Notes: generated from the letters alone by a model not told the origin. Shown: positions 25,577-34,915, counted from the stretch's first letter. The stretch is DNA of 64,000 bases from Streptomyces sp. CC228A (GCF_021390935.1 NZ_JAJPUI010000010.1:124001-188000), one strand, 5' to 3'. Translations and numbers: made by a program.

Positions 25577-26380
25577 TCAGGCCGCTTTCGGCTCGGCCAG
25601 GACCGCGAAGACCGCGCCCTGGTTGTCCGCGAGCACCGCGATCCGCCCGTACGGCGTGTCGAACGGCTCCTCGGTGACGCGGCCGCCGAGCCGTACGGCC
25701 TCGGCGGCGGCGGCGTCGCAGTCCTCGACGGCGAAGTACACGAGGAAGTGGGCGGGCATCTCCGCGGGGAAGGCCGGGCCGATGACGCTGCGCCCGCCGA
25801 TCGCCGTCTCGTCGCTCGCCTCCTGCGCGGTGCGGGGCGACCAGACGCGGTAGTCGACGGCCGGGTCGTCCAGGTCGCGCGTGCGGTAGCCGAAGACCGT
25901 CTCGTAGAAGGCGTCGACGGCGTCCTTGTCGGCCGCGCGCGTGTACACCTCGGCCCAGGCGAAGGAGCCGGGGCGGCCCTGCTTCTCGAAGCCGGCGCGG
26001 TCCTGCGCCTGCCACAGGCCGAACACGGCACCGCCCGGGTCGGCGACGAGGGCGGTGATCCCGGCGGAGCCGACCCGCGTGGGCCGGGTGATGACCCGCC
26101 CGCCGGCGTCCTCGATCCGGGCGGTGAGGGCCACGGCGTCGGAGGCGGCGAGGTGGACGCCCCACGCGGTGGGCATGCGGCCGTCGCCCTTGGGCACGAG
26201 CCCCGCGGTGAGCAGGCCCTCGCTGAACGCCGTGGCGTAGGGCCCGTAGGTCTCGGAGCTGTCGGCGAAGGTCCAGCCGAACAGCTCGCCGTAGAAGCGC
26301 TTACCGGCTTCGAGGTCGGGGAGCAGCACGTCCGCCCAGCACGGGGTGCCCTCCGCCTTCGCGTCCGTCGTCGCGGCCAT
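25577..26380 (-). CDS. VOC (glyoxalase/bleomycin-resistance) family protein, two domains
   Basis: A 267-residue protein with two tandem vicinal-oxygen-chelate domains. The first starts GTPCWADVLLPDLEAGKRFYGELFGWTF and contains PGGAVFGLWQ; the second starts FAWAEVYTRAADKDAVDAFYETVFGY and ends DNQGAVFAVL. This duplicated layout is that of the CFP30B-like hydroxylase/glyoxalase group. Metal ligands are not obvious in every position, so the catalytic role is uncertain. GGAAGGA precedes the ATG at 26380. Confidence 0.85.
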   Translation of the reverse strand: MAATTDAKAEGTPCWADVLLPDLEAGKRFYGELFGWTFADSSETYGPYATAFSEGLLTAGLVPKGDGRMPTAWGVHLAASDAVALTARIEDAGGRVITRPTRVGSAGITALVADPGGAVFGLWQAQDRAGFEKQGRPGSFAWAEVYTRAADKDAVDAFYETVFGYRTRDLDDPAVDYRVWSPRTAQEASDETAIGGRSVIGPAFPAEMPAHFLVYFAVEDCDAAAAEAVRLGGRVTEEPFDTPYGRIAVLADNQGAVFAVLAEPKAA

Positions 26381-26640
26381 GGACGTGGTCCTTCCTGCGG
26401 TCACCTCGTCGTCACGCTAATGCGGGGGCGGGCGGGGCGCAGGAGAAAGGAGAGCGGCATCCGGGGCGGGATATACGCCCATATGCGAGGCGCGCCCCGT
26501 GCATTCCCGGGGCGGGCCGGGCGGGGACGCGCTCGTGCGGGCGTATCCGCCGAAGTTTTCCACAGGCTGTTAATCATCCTATTGGCCGCATGACCCCGGG
26601 GCCCGGCTCTTCTCCGCCCGGGTCGTCGCATCCGTGATTT

Positions 26641-26740
26641 CAGCGGCTTCTGCGGTTTCTGTGGCTTCGGCGGCTTCGGCGGCTTCCGTGCATTCGGCGG
26701 CTTGCGCGGCTGCGGCAGTCGCGGCTTCCGCGCTCCCGGT
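26641..26740. repeat. Degenerate 9-bp repeats in the 26381-26959 spacer
   Basis: About ten diverged units of the CGGCGGCTT type. The remaining 579-bp spacer between the VOC protein and the TetR gene holds no gene I can support; its left edge (26550-26590) is relatively A/T-rich. Confidence 0.6.
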
Positions 26741-26959
26741 CCCCGCGGGTGCGGCGCTCTCGACGGGCGCGGCTTGCGCGGTTTCCGCTGATCAATCGCG
26801 CACGCGGAGCCGCCGGCCCGGCGCAGAAGCCCGTGCGGGCGTACGGGAACGGGGCGGCACATGTGCCGGAACGGGGCGGGTGAGGGGCCGAAGGCAAGAG
26901 CGCACCCCATTTGCAGTCGGCCGAATCGCGCCCCGATCCCCCGTCGGTAAGCTGACGGC

Positions 26960-27607
26960 ATGACAGGACAAGTACGCACCGTCGACGGCCGCGTGGCCGG
27001 TCGGCGCGGCCAGGCGACGCGGCAGAAGCTGCTCGACTGCCTCAGCGAGATGCTCAGCTCCTCGCCGTACCGGGACGTCAAAGTCATCGACGTGGCCCGT
27101 AAGGCGGGCACTTCACCTGCGACCTTCTACCAGTATTTCCCGGACGTCGAAGGCGCCGTCCTGGAAATCGCGGAGGAAATGGCGCAGGAGGGAACGGGAT
27201 TGACCGATGTGGTCGCCGGCCGCTCCTGGGCCGGAAAGGCCGGGCGGCAGACGGCGGAGGATCTCGTCGACGCGTTCCTGGACTTCTGGCGGCGCAACGA
27301 CGCGATCCTGCGCGTGGTGGATCTCGGAGCCGCGGAAGGCGACAAGCGGTTCTACAAGATCCGCATGAAGATCCTGAACTCCGTCACCAACTCCCTGACG
27401 GACGCGGTGAAGGAGCTCCAGTCCAAGAACCGGGTCGACAAGGACGTGAATCCGGCGGCGGTCGCGGGCGCGATGGTCATGATGCTGGCCGCGTGCGCCT
27501 CGCACCAGAAGGGCTTCCAGACGTGGGGCGTCAAGCAGGCCGAACTCCGGCCTCACCTCACGATGCTGGTCCACCTGGGCATCACGGGCAAGAAGCCCGC
27601 GAAGTAG
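26960..27607 (+). CDS. TetR family transcriptional regulator
   Basis: A 215-residue regulator. The TetR helix-turn-helix spans residues ~18-65 (RQKLLDCLSEMLSSSPYRDVKVIDVARKAGTSPATFYQYFPDVEG). A helical ligand-binding domain follows. As I recall, a conserved TetR gene lies near afsK in S. coelicolor. No Shine-Dalgarno is present; a TAAGCT -10-like box at 26948-26953 sits only ~6 nt before the ATG, so the mRNA is probably leaderless. The ligand and targets are unknown. Confidence 0.88.
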   Translation: MTGQVRTVDGRVAGRRGQATRQKLLDCLSEMLSSSPYRDVKVIDVARKAGTSPATFYQYFPDVEGAVLEIAEEMAQEGTGLTDVVAGRSWAGKAGRQTAEDLVDAFLDFWRRNDAILRVVDLGAAEGDKRFYKIRMKILNSVTNSLTDAVKELQSKNRVDKDVNPAAVAGAMVMMLAACASHQKGFQTWGVKQAELRPHLTMLVHLGITGKKPAK

Positions 27608-28155
27608 CCCGCCGGGGCCACGCAGCGCCCCGCACCGCCCGCCGCCGCACGTCCCTGGCGGCAGCCGCACGCCCCCTGCCGGGCGCCCGGGTTCCGCACG
27701 GTCCCTGCCCGCACGGCTGGGTCCCGCCCTCCCGGCCCGTAGGCTCCCCGCGGCGCGGCCGCGTTCCGCACCGGCGGTCCGTACGCCCCTCGCCCCGCAG
27801 CCGGGCCCGCACGCCGACCCGCACGGCCCCTGCCCGCACGGCGGACTCAGGACGGCCCTTCCCCGCACGACCGCATCCGCACGGTCCCTTCTGCTTCCGG
27901 CCGCGTACCGCACTGCCGACTCGTACGCCTCCCCGCCGCATGACGCCGGGCACCGCACCGCCGACGTACTTCCCCTTGCCACCTGGGCCGCATGAGCCAC
28001 ATGGGCCGCATGGCCACCTGGCCGGGCTCCGCACCCCGGCGCGTACGCCCTCCCGCACGGCCCCGCACGGCCCCGCGCCGCGCCGCCGGGTGCGCACGGC
28101 GCGGGTCCGGCACGCGTGCGTGCACCCCGGCGCCGCGCCCGGGCGGTGGGGGCGG
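27608..28155. other. Gene-free spacer with CCGCACGG-type degenerate repeats
   Basis: 548 bp with many copies of short CCGCACGG/CCTGCCCGC motifs. Open frames crossing it lack codon bias and are Pro/Arg-rich. I see no gene; only the last ~30 bp (GGTGGGGGCGG) looks like a translation signal for the next gene. Confidence 0.6.
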
Positions 28156-28856
28156 ATGATGGCCCCCATGGCCGACACCGCTGATTCCGCCGCCCCGGTG
28201 CCCGACGCGTTCGAGGCGACCCTGCGCTCGCTGACCGTGTGGGACAGCCCCCTGCCGCCCTTCGATCCCTCGGACGCACCGGCCGCGCCCCTGCCCCTCT
28301 TCCGCGACTGGTTCGTGGCGGCCGCCCGCGCGGGGCAGGCCGAGCCGCACGCCGTGCACCTGGCCACCGTCGACCCGGAGGGCCGTCCCGACGTGCGCAC
28401 GGTCATCCTGCACGGCGCCGACGAGCGCGGCTGGCACTTCGCGTCGCACTCCACCAGCGCCAAGGGCCGCCAGCTCGCCGCCCGCCCGCAGGCCGCGCTC
28501 GGCTTCTACTGGCCGGTCCAGGGCGGCAGGTCCGGGTGCGCGGCCGCGTCTCGACGGGCACCGCCGCGGAGGCGTACGAGGACCTCCACGTGCGGTCCGC
28601 GGGCGCGCTCGCCGCGGCGCTGGTGGGCCGGCAGAGCGAGCCCCTGCCCTCCCTGGCGGTCCTGGCCGAGGCGAGCGACGCGGCCTGGGACCGCGCGCGC
28701 ACGGAACCCGACGCGCACGCACCGACCTGGACGCGGTACCGCGTCGAGCCGTACGAGGTGGAGTTCTTCCAGGGCGACGCCCGCCGCCGCCACATCCGGC
28801 TGCGCTACACCCGGACCGGGGCGGACGGCTGGGACAGGGAACTGCTCTGGCCGTAG
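28156..28856 (+). CDS. Pyridoxine/pyridoxamine 5'-phosphate oxidase-family flavoprotein (frameshift)
   Basis: A split-barrel FMN protein: LRSLTVWDSPLPPFDP, LFRDWFVAAARAGQAEPHAVHLATVDPEGRPDVRTVILHGADERGW, then ALGFYWPVQG. The continuation QVRVRGRV ... DAHAPTWTRYRVEPYEVEFFQGDARRRHIRLRY is in the next frame, so one base appears missing near 28520 (between PVQG and RQVRVRG). The corrected length is ~233 residues. It resembles PdxH but is diverged; the true PdxH is at 56210-56959, so this is probably a paralogue of other specificity. An ATG at 28168 is an alternative start. Confidence 0.75.
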
Positions 28857-28878
28857 CGGACAGGGCACGAACCGCAGG

Positions 28879-28992
28879 CCCCGGGCGCAGGACGCCAGGC
28901 CCCGGGCGCAGGAGGCCGGGCGCAGGAGGCCGGGCGCCGGGCGCAGGAGGCCGGGCGCAGGACGCCGGGCGCCGGGCGCAGGAGGCCGGGCA
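28879..28992. repeat. GGGCGCAGGAGGCC tandem repeats in the 28857-29379 spacer
   Basis: About eight imperfect copies of a 14-bp unit (GGGCGCAGGAGGCC, some with GACGCC) occur after the flavoprotein stop. The rest of the 523-bp spacer is G/C-rich low-complexity sequence without a gene. A less G/C-rich promoter-like stretch (29300-29379) precedes the monooxygenase. Confidence 0.7.
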
Positions 28993-29379
28993 CGCAGGGT
29001 CCAGGACGCCGAGTGCCTCCGGACGCGCGGCCCGCCGGGCCCCGGGCACAGCCGGACGCAGCCGGGGGCGCGGGCGGCCGGGCGCGGTCGCCGGGCGCGC
29101 GCGCCCTGCGGTGCGGGGGCGGGAGCGTGCCGCCGGGCGCGGGGCGCAGCCCGGGTGCTCGGACTGTCGGTGCGAAGTCGGGTGCCGGCGCGGGCCGTAC
29201 CCGCGGACCGCTGTGCGGGGTCGGGTGCGGGGCGCGGGGCGTGGGGCGTGGGGCGTGCGCCCTGTTGCGCGCCACCGGCGGCACCGCGCACCCACCGAGC
29301 CGGTTTCGTGATCCTTTTGCAACCGATTCCCCACTTGACCGGGACCCAACAACAGCAGGGGCCGTTACGCTCAGCGTCC

Positions 29380-30654
29380 ATGGCTCCATCAACCGACCGC
29401 CCCTCCCCGCTCCTCGGGCCGCCCGTGTACGTCGTCGGCGGCGGTCCAGGAGGGCTCGCCGTCGCCGCCGCGCTGCGCCGGCGGGGCGTGCGGGCCGTGG
29501 TCCTGGAGCGGGCGCAGGAGCTCGGGGCGTCCTGGCGCCGCCACCACGACCGGCTGCGGCTGCACACCACGCGCCGGATGTCCTCGCTGCCCGGCCTGCC
29601 GATGCCCCGCTCGTTCGGCCGCTGGGTGGCCCGCGACGACCTGGTGCGCTACCTGGAGCGCTACGCGCGGGTGCACGACCTGGAGATCGTGTACGGCGTG
29701 GAGGTCTCCCGCCTGGAGCGGACCGGCGCCGACGGGGGCGGACCCGGCGCCTGGGTGCTGCACGCCACCGGGGGCCGCCGCCTCACCTCCCGGGCCGTCG
29801 TCGTCGCCACGGGTGGCGACAGCGCGCCGCTGCTGCCCGACTGGCCGGGCGCCGGCGGCTGGCCGGGCGAGCTGCTGCACGCTGCGGCGTACCGGAACCC
29901 GGCCCCGTACCGCGGCAAGGACGTGCTGGTGGTGGGCGCGGGCAACAGCGGGGCGGAGATCGCCGTGGACCTGGCCGAGGGCGGGGCGGCCCGGGTGCGG
30001 CTGGCCGTCCGCACGGCGCCGCACATCATGCGCCGCTCGGTGGCGGGCTGGCCCGCACAGGCCACCGGCATCCTGGTGCGGCGCCTGCCCGCGTGGCCCG
30101 CCGACCCGCTGCTGCGGCTGCTGGAGCGGGCGACGGTGCCCGACCTCGCGCCGTACGGGCTGCCGCGGGCGACCACCGGGCCGTGCACCCGGATCCGCCG
30201 CGACGGGGCGCTGCCGGTGCACGACACGGGCCTGGTGGAGGCGGTGCGGCAGGGGCTGGTCGAGCCGGTGGCGGCGCTGGAGTCCTTCACCGGTGACGGC
30301 GAGGTCGCGCTGTCCGACGGCACCCGGCTGCGGCCTGACACGGTGATCGCCGCGACCGGCTACCGCCCCGCGCTGGACCCGCTGGTCGGCCACCTGGGCG
30401 TGCTCGACGCCGCCGGCCGCCCCCTCGTGCACGGCGCCAGGACCGCTCCCGGCGCCCCGCACCTCCACTTCACCGGTTTCACCCGGCCCGCCAGCGGCGC
30501 GCTGCGCGAACTCGCCGCGGAGGCACGGAAGATCGCCAGAACGCTGGCCGCGGCCGCCCCCGTGCCCGCGCCGCGCACGGCGCCCGCGGCCGACCTGCCC
30601 GCACCGCGGGGCCCGCGCCCCGCGTCGATGCCCCCGGTGAGCCTGCCCCGCTGA
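29380..30654 (+). CDS. NAD(P)-binding flavoprotein monooxygenase (YUC/CzcO-like)
   Basis: A 424-residue two-dinucleotide-binding flavoprotein. The FAD Rossmann motif GGGPGGLAVAAAL is at ~20-32 and the NADPH motif GAGNSGAEIAVDLA at ~188-201, with the late ATG motif VIAATGYRP. The group is the class B flavin monooxygenase/CzcO-like family acting on small hydrophobic substrates. The C-terminal ~35 residues are Pro/Ala-rich. The ATG at 29380 has no Shine-Dalgarno and may begin a leaderless message. The substrate is unknown. Confidence 0.85.
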   Translation: MAPSTDRPSPLLGPPVYVVGGGPGGLAVAAALRRRGVRAVVLERAQELGASWRRHHDRLRLHTTRRMSSLPGLPMPRSFGRWVARDDLVRYLERYARVHDLEIVYGVEVSRLERTGADGGGPGAWVLHATGGRRLTSRAVVVATGGDSAPLLPDWPGAGGWPGELLHAAAYRNPAPYRGKDVLVVGAGNSGAEIAVDLAEGGAARVRLAVRTAPHIMRRSVAGWPAQATGILVRRLPAWPADPLLRLLERATVPDLAPYGLPRATTGPCTRIRRDGALPVHDTGLVEAVRQGLVEPVAALESFTGDGEVALSDGTRLRPDTVIAATGYRPALDPLVGHLGVLDAAGRPLVHGARTAPGAPHLHFTGFTRPASGALRELAAEARKIARTLAAAAPVPAPRTAPAADLPAPRGPRPASMPPVSLPR

Positions 30655-30717
30655 CGCACAGGACCCCCGCCCCCGGAGGGGAGCCGCGGGGCCGGTCCGT
30701 GCGGGCGACGCATGCGC

Positions 30718-30772
30718 GGTTACTGACGGGGTATCAGTTCCGTGCGAACGAACTGACGCCACGTCAGTAACC
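30718..30772. promoter_or_regulatory. Nested palindrome upstream of the acyl-CoA synthetase
   Basis: Outer arms GGTTACTGACG / CGTCAGTAACC (11 bp, 30718-30728 and 30762-30772) enclose an inner dyad TCAGTTC / GAACTGA (30734-30740 and 30750-30756). The element ACTGACG occurs twice directly and once inverted. It starts 91 bp before the synthetase ATG, as expected for a two-dimer operator. Confidence 0.55.
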
Positions 30773-30808
30773 TGTCGGAGCGGGACGCGCGGGCGGGAGT
30801 GCGGAGCG

Positions 30809-32509
30809 ATGCTGGGATCGACGCACGGCACCTTCACCACCGGTCCCCGGGGGCGCGCGAGCGCCACCCGCGGGCGGGACGCCACAGCCGGCGGCGGCGA
30901 ACGGGACGTCTCCGGGCGCCCGCTGAGCATCGCGGCGCCCGATCCGCAGTGGCTGGCCCGGCCCGGCGTCGGCGCCTTCGGGGCGGTGCGACGGGACCTG
31001 CACGGGCCCGGTGTCGCGATCGTCTCGCGGTGCGCCGAGCTGACCGCCGCGGCGGGCGCCGTGCAGGAGCTGGGCGTACGGGTCGCCGACCGGGTCACCG
31101 TCGGTCCGGAGGGCGCGGTTGCCGACTTCGTGGCGTACTTCGCGGAGCGGGCCGACGTCGGGGTGGTCGCCCTGCACCTGGACGGGGTCCGCGAGGGGCG
31201 GGGACTGCTGCTCGCCCTCGACCACGCTGCCCGCCGCGGTGTGCCCGTCGTCGTCCTCACCGCGCCCGGTGACGGCGCCGATCCCGTCCTGGAGGCCGCG
31301 CTGCGGCAGTCGGGCGCCGTGGTGGTCGACGCGCCCGACCGGCTCCTCGACACCGCGACCCTGTTCGCCCGGGCCCCCGGCCGACCGGCGGGCCCGCCGG
31401 GGCGACCGCGTCGCCGTGCCGCCGACGCGGGCCGGGCGGCACGTCGCCGGACTGGCGGCGGCCGCCGGGCTGCACGCCGTCCTCCAGGACCTCGACGAGG
31501 CGCTGGCCGATCCCGCCGTCGCGGTGGTCGTCTGCCCGGTCCTGTCGGCCGACCCGCCCGCGACCGACGTCCTCGCCCGCGACCTCGCCGCCGCCGCCGA
31601 GCGCGCCGGCAAGCCGGTGTGCGTGGTCTGGGGCTCGCCCCGGGCACCGAGCCGGCCTACCGCGACACGCTGCTCGGCTCGTCGCGCGCGGTCACCTTCC
31701 GCACGTACGGGAACTGCGTCGCGGCCGTCGGGGCCTACCTGGCCCACCGGCGCTTCACCACCCCGTACCGCTCCCCCTTCGACGAGGCCCCGCGCACGCC
31801 GTCGCCCTCCCTGCGCAAAGCCCGCCTGCTGCTGGAGTCGGCGGCCCCGCACGACCGGCGGCTCAGCGAGCACGCCGCCAAGCAGATCCTGCGGACGTAC
31901 GGGGTGCGCGTGCCGCGCGAGCAGTTGGTGACGAGCGCCGCGGCGGCCGTGCGGGCGGCGGGCCAGGTCGGCTACCCGGTGGTGCTGAAGGCGTCCGCCC
32001 CCGCCTCGCCCGGCGGGCGGAGCGCGGTCTGCTGCGGGTGGGGGTGACGTCCGCCGGGCAGGTGCGCGAGGCGTACCGGGACATCGCCGCCGCGGCCCGC
32101 CGCGAGGGTGTCGCGCGACGGCGTACTGGTCGCCCAACTCGTCGCGCAAGGCGTCGAGTTGACCGCCTCACTGCGGCACGACGAGCGGTTCGGCCCCGTC
32201 GTCACCGTCGCACCGGGCGGGCCGCTGGCCGCCCTGGGCGGGGCGGTGGTGCGCGTCCCGCCGTTCGGTGAGGCGGCGGCGCGCGCCCTGGTCGACGCGC
32301 TGCCCTGCCGGGCGCTGCTCGGCGACGTCGACGCGCTCGTGGAGGTGCTGCTGCGGATCCAGCGCCTGGCCCTGGAACTGGGCGACGACCTCGTGGAACT
32401 GCGCGTCGACCCGCTGGTGGTCGGGGAGCGCGGGCGGGGCGCGGTGGCCCTGGACGCCGTGGCCGCCTTCGCCACGCCCCCCGACCCGGGGGCTGCGCCC
32501 CGCCTCTGA
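30809..32509 (+). pseudogene. NDP-forming acyl-CoA synthetase (CoA-ligase plus ATP-grasp), four frame breaks
   Basis: The protein can be followed through the whole span but only by changing frame four times: near 31365-31405, 31630-31640, 32018-32030 and 32105. Recognisable pieces are a CoA-binding/ligase-like region (ADVGVVALHLDGVREGRGLL), a middle part LHAVLQDLDEALADPAVAVV, an ATP-grasp entry SEHAAKQILRTYGVRVPREQLV with GYPVVLKAS, and the C-terminus LELGDDLVELRVDPLVV. This is the acetate-CoA ligase-like acyl-CoA synthetase family. Coding bias is intact in each segment and net frame is preserved (567 codons). It is either a recent pseudogene or a poorly sequenced gene. GGAG precedes the ATG. 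Confidence 0.65.
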
Positions 32510-32721
32510 CATGGCGGCTGCTCCACCGCACCGGCGGGGGCACCGCGCCCGGCCTTCAGGAAGGGCGTTGCAGGCTGATCACGGGACCGCTGCCCCCGCC
32601 AGCCGCTGCACCTAACTGATGATTAGCTGATCCTGCTGCCATCTGTGCAGATCAAGCGATACCCTCCGCCCCAAAGGTACGACGCTCGGTCACCTGGACC
32701 CGGGCAGGCGGGAGGATATAG

Positions 32722-32841
32722 ATGGCCAAGGGACACAAGTGCCCGGTGTGCGGCACGCACACGGTGCATCCGACCAGCACCAATCGCATGAAGTGCTCCC
32801 AGTGCAAGTCCGTCTACGACAAAGCGATTTTCGGCGGTTGA
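32722..32841 (+). CDS. 39-residue zinc-ribbon protein
   Basis: A very short gene: MAKGHKCPVCGTHTVHPTST..., ending DKAIFGG. Two CxxC knuckles (CPVC and CSQC) separated by 17 residues make a treble-clef or zinc-ribbon motif. A strong GGAGG lies 6 nt before the ATG, and the stop is followed by the start of a spacer. Codon use is plausible. Small zinc-ribbon proteins like this may bind RNA or polymerase; none is characterised that I know of. Confidence 0.75.
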   Translation: MAKGHKCPVCGTHTVHPTSTNRMKCSQCKSVYDKAIFGG

Positions 32842-33311
32842 CGTCCTCCTGACTCGTCGAGCCGATCCGGCTGTGCAGCTCGGCGGCCGCGGGAGGCATG
32901 GGGTGGACCGCTTCCTTCAGCTCCCGCGCTCGGGCGGGACGCCGTTCGCTGGTGACGGGTGAACACGTCTGCCGCACACCGGCGCCAGCCGTCCCTCCGA
33001 ACCACGAGGCGGTCCGCCGTGCGGCCCTTCGGCGCCGCCCGGTCGCCGGGGCGGCACGCGCCCGGAAGGTGCCGGGAGTGCGCCGGGGTGCGCGCCGAGC
33101 GCTCCGTGGCGCCGAAGGCCGACCGCCTCGCGCTCCGAAGGGGCCGGGCCGGTACGGCGCGCCTGCGCCGCCCGGCTCCGGGTTGCGCTGACTGGGGGTG
33201 GCGGCCCGCTCCTGCGCGCCCCGAGCACGGCACGGCGGCCGCCACCCGCCGCGGCGTGCAGTCCCGCCGACGCTCCCGTACGGAAGCTGCCACCGCGTGA
33301 CGACCCGCACT

Positions 33312-33336
33312 CGCCGAGGGCGTCAAGCCCTCGGCG
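33312..33336. terminator. Terminator in the 32842-33413 spacer
   Basis: CGCCGAGGGC-GTCAA-GCCCTCGGCG: a perfect 10-bp stem with a 5-nt loop. It lies 78 bp beyond the stop of the minus-strand RsbW-like gene and probably terminates it. The rest of this 572-bp spacer carries only frames without convincing bias. Confidence 0.8.
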
Positions 33337-33413
33337 TCCCCTCGCCACGAATCGCTGATCCAAGAGTGATCAGACCGCGACGGCTCGTCAACAGGTATGC
33401 GACGAAACAACCG

Positions 33414-33887
33414 TTAAGCGGTATTCGTGACGGCGCGCGGGGTCCCGTACGCACCCGGATCACACACCACCGGCGTGAACACCGGCGCGCGCCGGTCGAG
33501 CTCGCACCAGATGCGCTTGCCCGCCCCTTCCGGCTGCCAGCCCCACCGGTCCGCGAGCCCGTCGACGAGCTCCAGTCCGCGGCCGTGGGTGTCGCCGCCG
33601 TCCGCGTGCCGCTGCTGCGGCGGCACCGCGCTGCCGTCGGCGACCTCCACGCGGACGATCCCCGCTCCCGCGCCGCCCGGGCCGAACAGCAGCCGCAGCA
33701 CGGCCGGACAGCCCGTGTGCACCACGGCGTTCGTCACCAGCTCGGAGACCAGCAGCACCAGCGTCTCGGCCAGCGGCTCGTCCGCAGCTATGCCCGACCC
33801 GGCGAGCCGGGACCTCGTCCATCTGCGGGCTCGGCCCACGTCGGCGGGATCGGGTCCGATCTCGATCTGCACCTGAAGCACCTGCAC
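33414..33887 (-). CDS. RsbW-like anti-sigma regulatory kinase (HATPase domain)
   Basis: A 157-residue GHKL-fold ATP-binding protein: N box LVSELVTNAVVHT (residues ~47-59), VEVADGS (G1-like box) and GRGLELVDGLADRWGW (G2-like box). It lacks a histidine-kinase dimerisation domain, so it belongs with the stand-alone anti-sigma/partner-switching kinases abundant in Streptomyces. A STAS-type antagonist and a sigma factor lie within 2 kb. GTG start at 33887 with a weak ribosome site. The partner sigma factor is not shown by sequence. Confidence 0.88.
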   Translation of the reverse strand: MQVLQVQIEIGPDPADVGRARRWTRSRLAGSGIAADEPLAETLVLLVSELVTNAVVHTGCPAVLRLLFGPGGAGAGIVRVEVADGSAVPPQQRHADGGDTHGRGLELVDGLADRWGWQPEGAGKRIWCELDRRAPVFTPVVCDPGAYGTPRAVTNTA

Positions 33888-33940
33888 CGCTCACACCATC
33901 CGAACCGGCGGACACATCGCCTCGCGCCTCACAGTCTTCG

Positions 33941-33977
33941 TTGCGGGACAGCATGGTTGACGTACAGTCACCGCAAC
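33941..33977. promoter_or_regulatory. 7-bp inverted repeat between divergent genes
   Basis: GTTGCGG and CCGCAAC (33941-33947 and 33971-33977) flank a TTGACG hexamer upstream of the RsbW-like gene. It may be an operator or promoter element for one or both divergent units. Confidence 0.3.
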
Positions 33978-34017
33978 AAGCGCTTCAGGCATATTCCCGC
34001 GCGAAGGAGTACGGGTA

Positions 34018-34176
34018 GTGCATACTGTGCGACGCTCACGCCGGGCAGTCGAACGCGAGGGCGTGCCGCACCCCTGTGCCCCCACGGCTGCACACCCGTC
34101 GCGGCGCGTACCGGAGCGGCCGGCCGGCGGCGCCGGGCGGCAGGCGCGGGGCGGCCGCGGACGGCCACCGCTCTGA
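34018..34176 (+). CDS. Possible 52-residue Arg-rich peptide
   Basis: A GTG start preceded by AAGGAG at 8 nt opens a 52-codon frame (VHTVRRSRRAVEREG...). The product is basic and Pro/Arg-rich; third-position bias is weak in the first 20 codons and better later. The good ribosome site is the main argument. I do not recognise it. The rest of 33888-34324 holds nothing else that I see. Confidence 0.25.
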   Translation: MHTVRRSRRAVEREGVPHPCAPTAAHPSRRVPERPAGGAGRQARGGRGRPPL

Positions 34177-34324
34177 CCGTCACCGCCCGTCACTGAAGTC
34201 GCCGCGCCCCGCGGGCTGTCACGGCTCCCGCCGCCGAACGCCGCCGCCCCTGCCGCCCGGGAGCGCTCCGCGTCCGCAGGGTGCAAGGCGGGCGGTGCGC
34301 CGCCGCGAGGGCGCCGCCGAGGCG

Positions 34325-34840
34325 TCACCGGAGCATGAAGTACCGGGCCAGCGCCGCGACCGCGTCCTCCTCCGCCACCCGCCCGTCCCCCCGTGCGTCG
34401 AGGGACCCGGCGGCCTGCGCCGCGGTCTCCCCGGGCACGCCGAGCACCCGCAGGGCACGCTCCACGCCGGCCGTGCCGCCGCGTCCGCCGCCGTCCTCGT
34501 CCGGGAGGGCGAGCACGGCCCGCACGAAGGGCCTGGCGATCTCCGCGAACCGCTCCGGGTTGTCGTGCAGCCGCTTCACCGCGCCGTGCGCGAACTCCTC
34601 GTGGGTGACCCGCTGGTCCCCGTCCACGTCGGCGATGCCCGCGAGGCCCTGCCAGAACGCCTCCGCGCCGTACGCGAGCGCCTGGCCCCGGTCGGACCGG
34701 TGCGGCACACCGAACTCGGCGAGCAGCCGGCCCGCCGCCGTGGTGAAGTCCTCGCGCGAGATGTAGCCGCTGCCTTCCTGGTCCAGCACGGCGAACCGGG
34801 AGGCGATCCGGCGCTGGTACAGCTCCTCTGCGTCGTCCAT
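34325..34840 (-). CDS. EF-hand calcium-binding protein (calerythrin-like)
   Basis: A 171-residue protein with canonical EF-hand loops DQEGSGYISRED (~20-31) and DVDGDQRVTHEE (~70-81), a degenerate third (DEDGGGRGG) and a fourth, DARGDGRVAEED (~147-158). This is the sarcoplasmic/calerythrin-type four-hand layout seen in streptomycete CabB/CabD-like proteins, presumed cytosolic calcium buffers or sensors. Loops one, two and four keep acidic residues at positions 1, 3 and 12 or equivalents. It sits between the two partner-switching genes on the same strand. Confidence 0.9.
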   Translation of the reverse strand: MDDAEELYQRRIASRFAVLDQEGSGYISREDFTTAAGRLLAEFGVPHRSDRGQALAYGAEAFWQGLAGIADVDGDQRVTHEEFAHGAVKRLHDNPERFAEIARPFVRAVLALPDEDGGGRGGTAGVERALRVLGVPGETAAQAAGSLDARGDGRVAEEDAVAALARYFMLR

Positions 34841-34915
34841 GCCGGGAGCGTACGACGGAGGTACAGGGGTTCGGGAGGCGCAGGGAGGAGCACGGCCGGG
34901 GCACGGGCCGCGGCG

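Noticed and set aside
27608..28155. CRISPR-like array of CCGCACGG units
   Set aside because: The units are short, irregular in spacing and degenerate, with no constant-length spacers.
33198..34196. 332-codon + strand frame through the RsbW-like gene region
   Set aside because: It lies antisense to the HATPase gene and crosses spacers with no codon bias.
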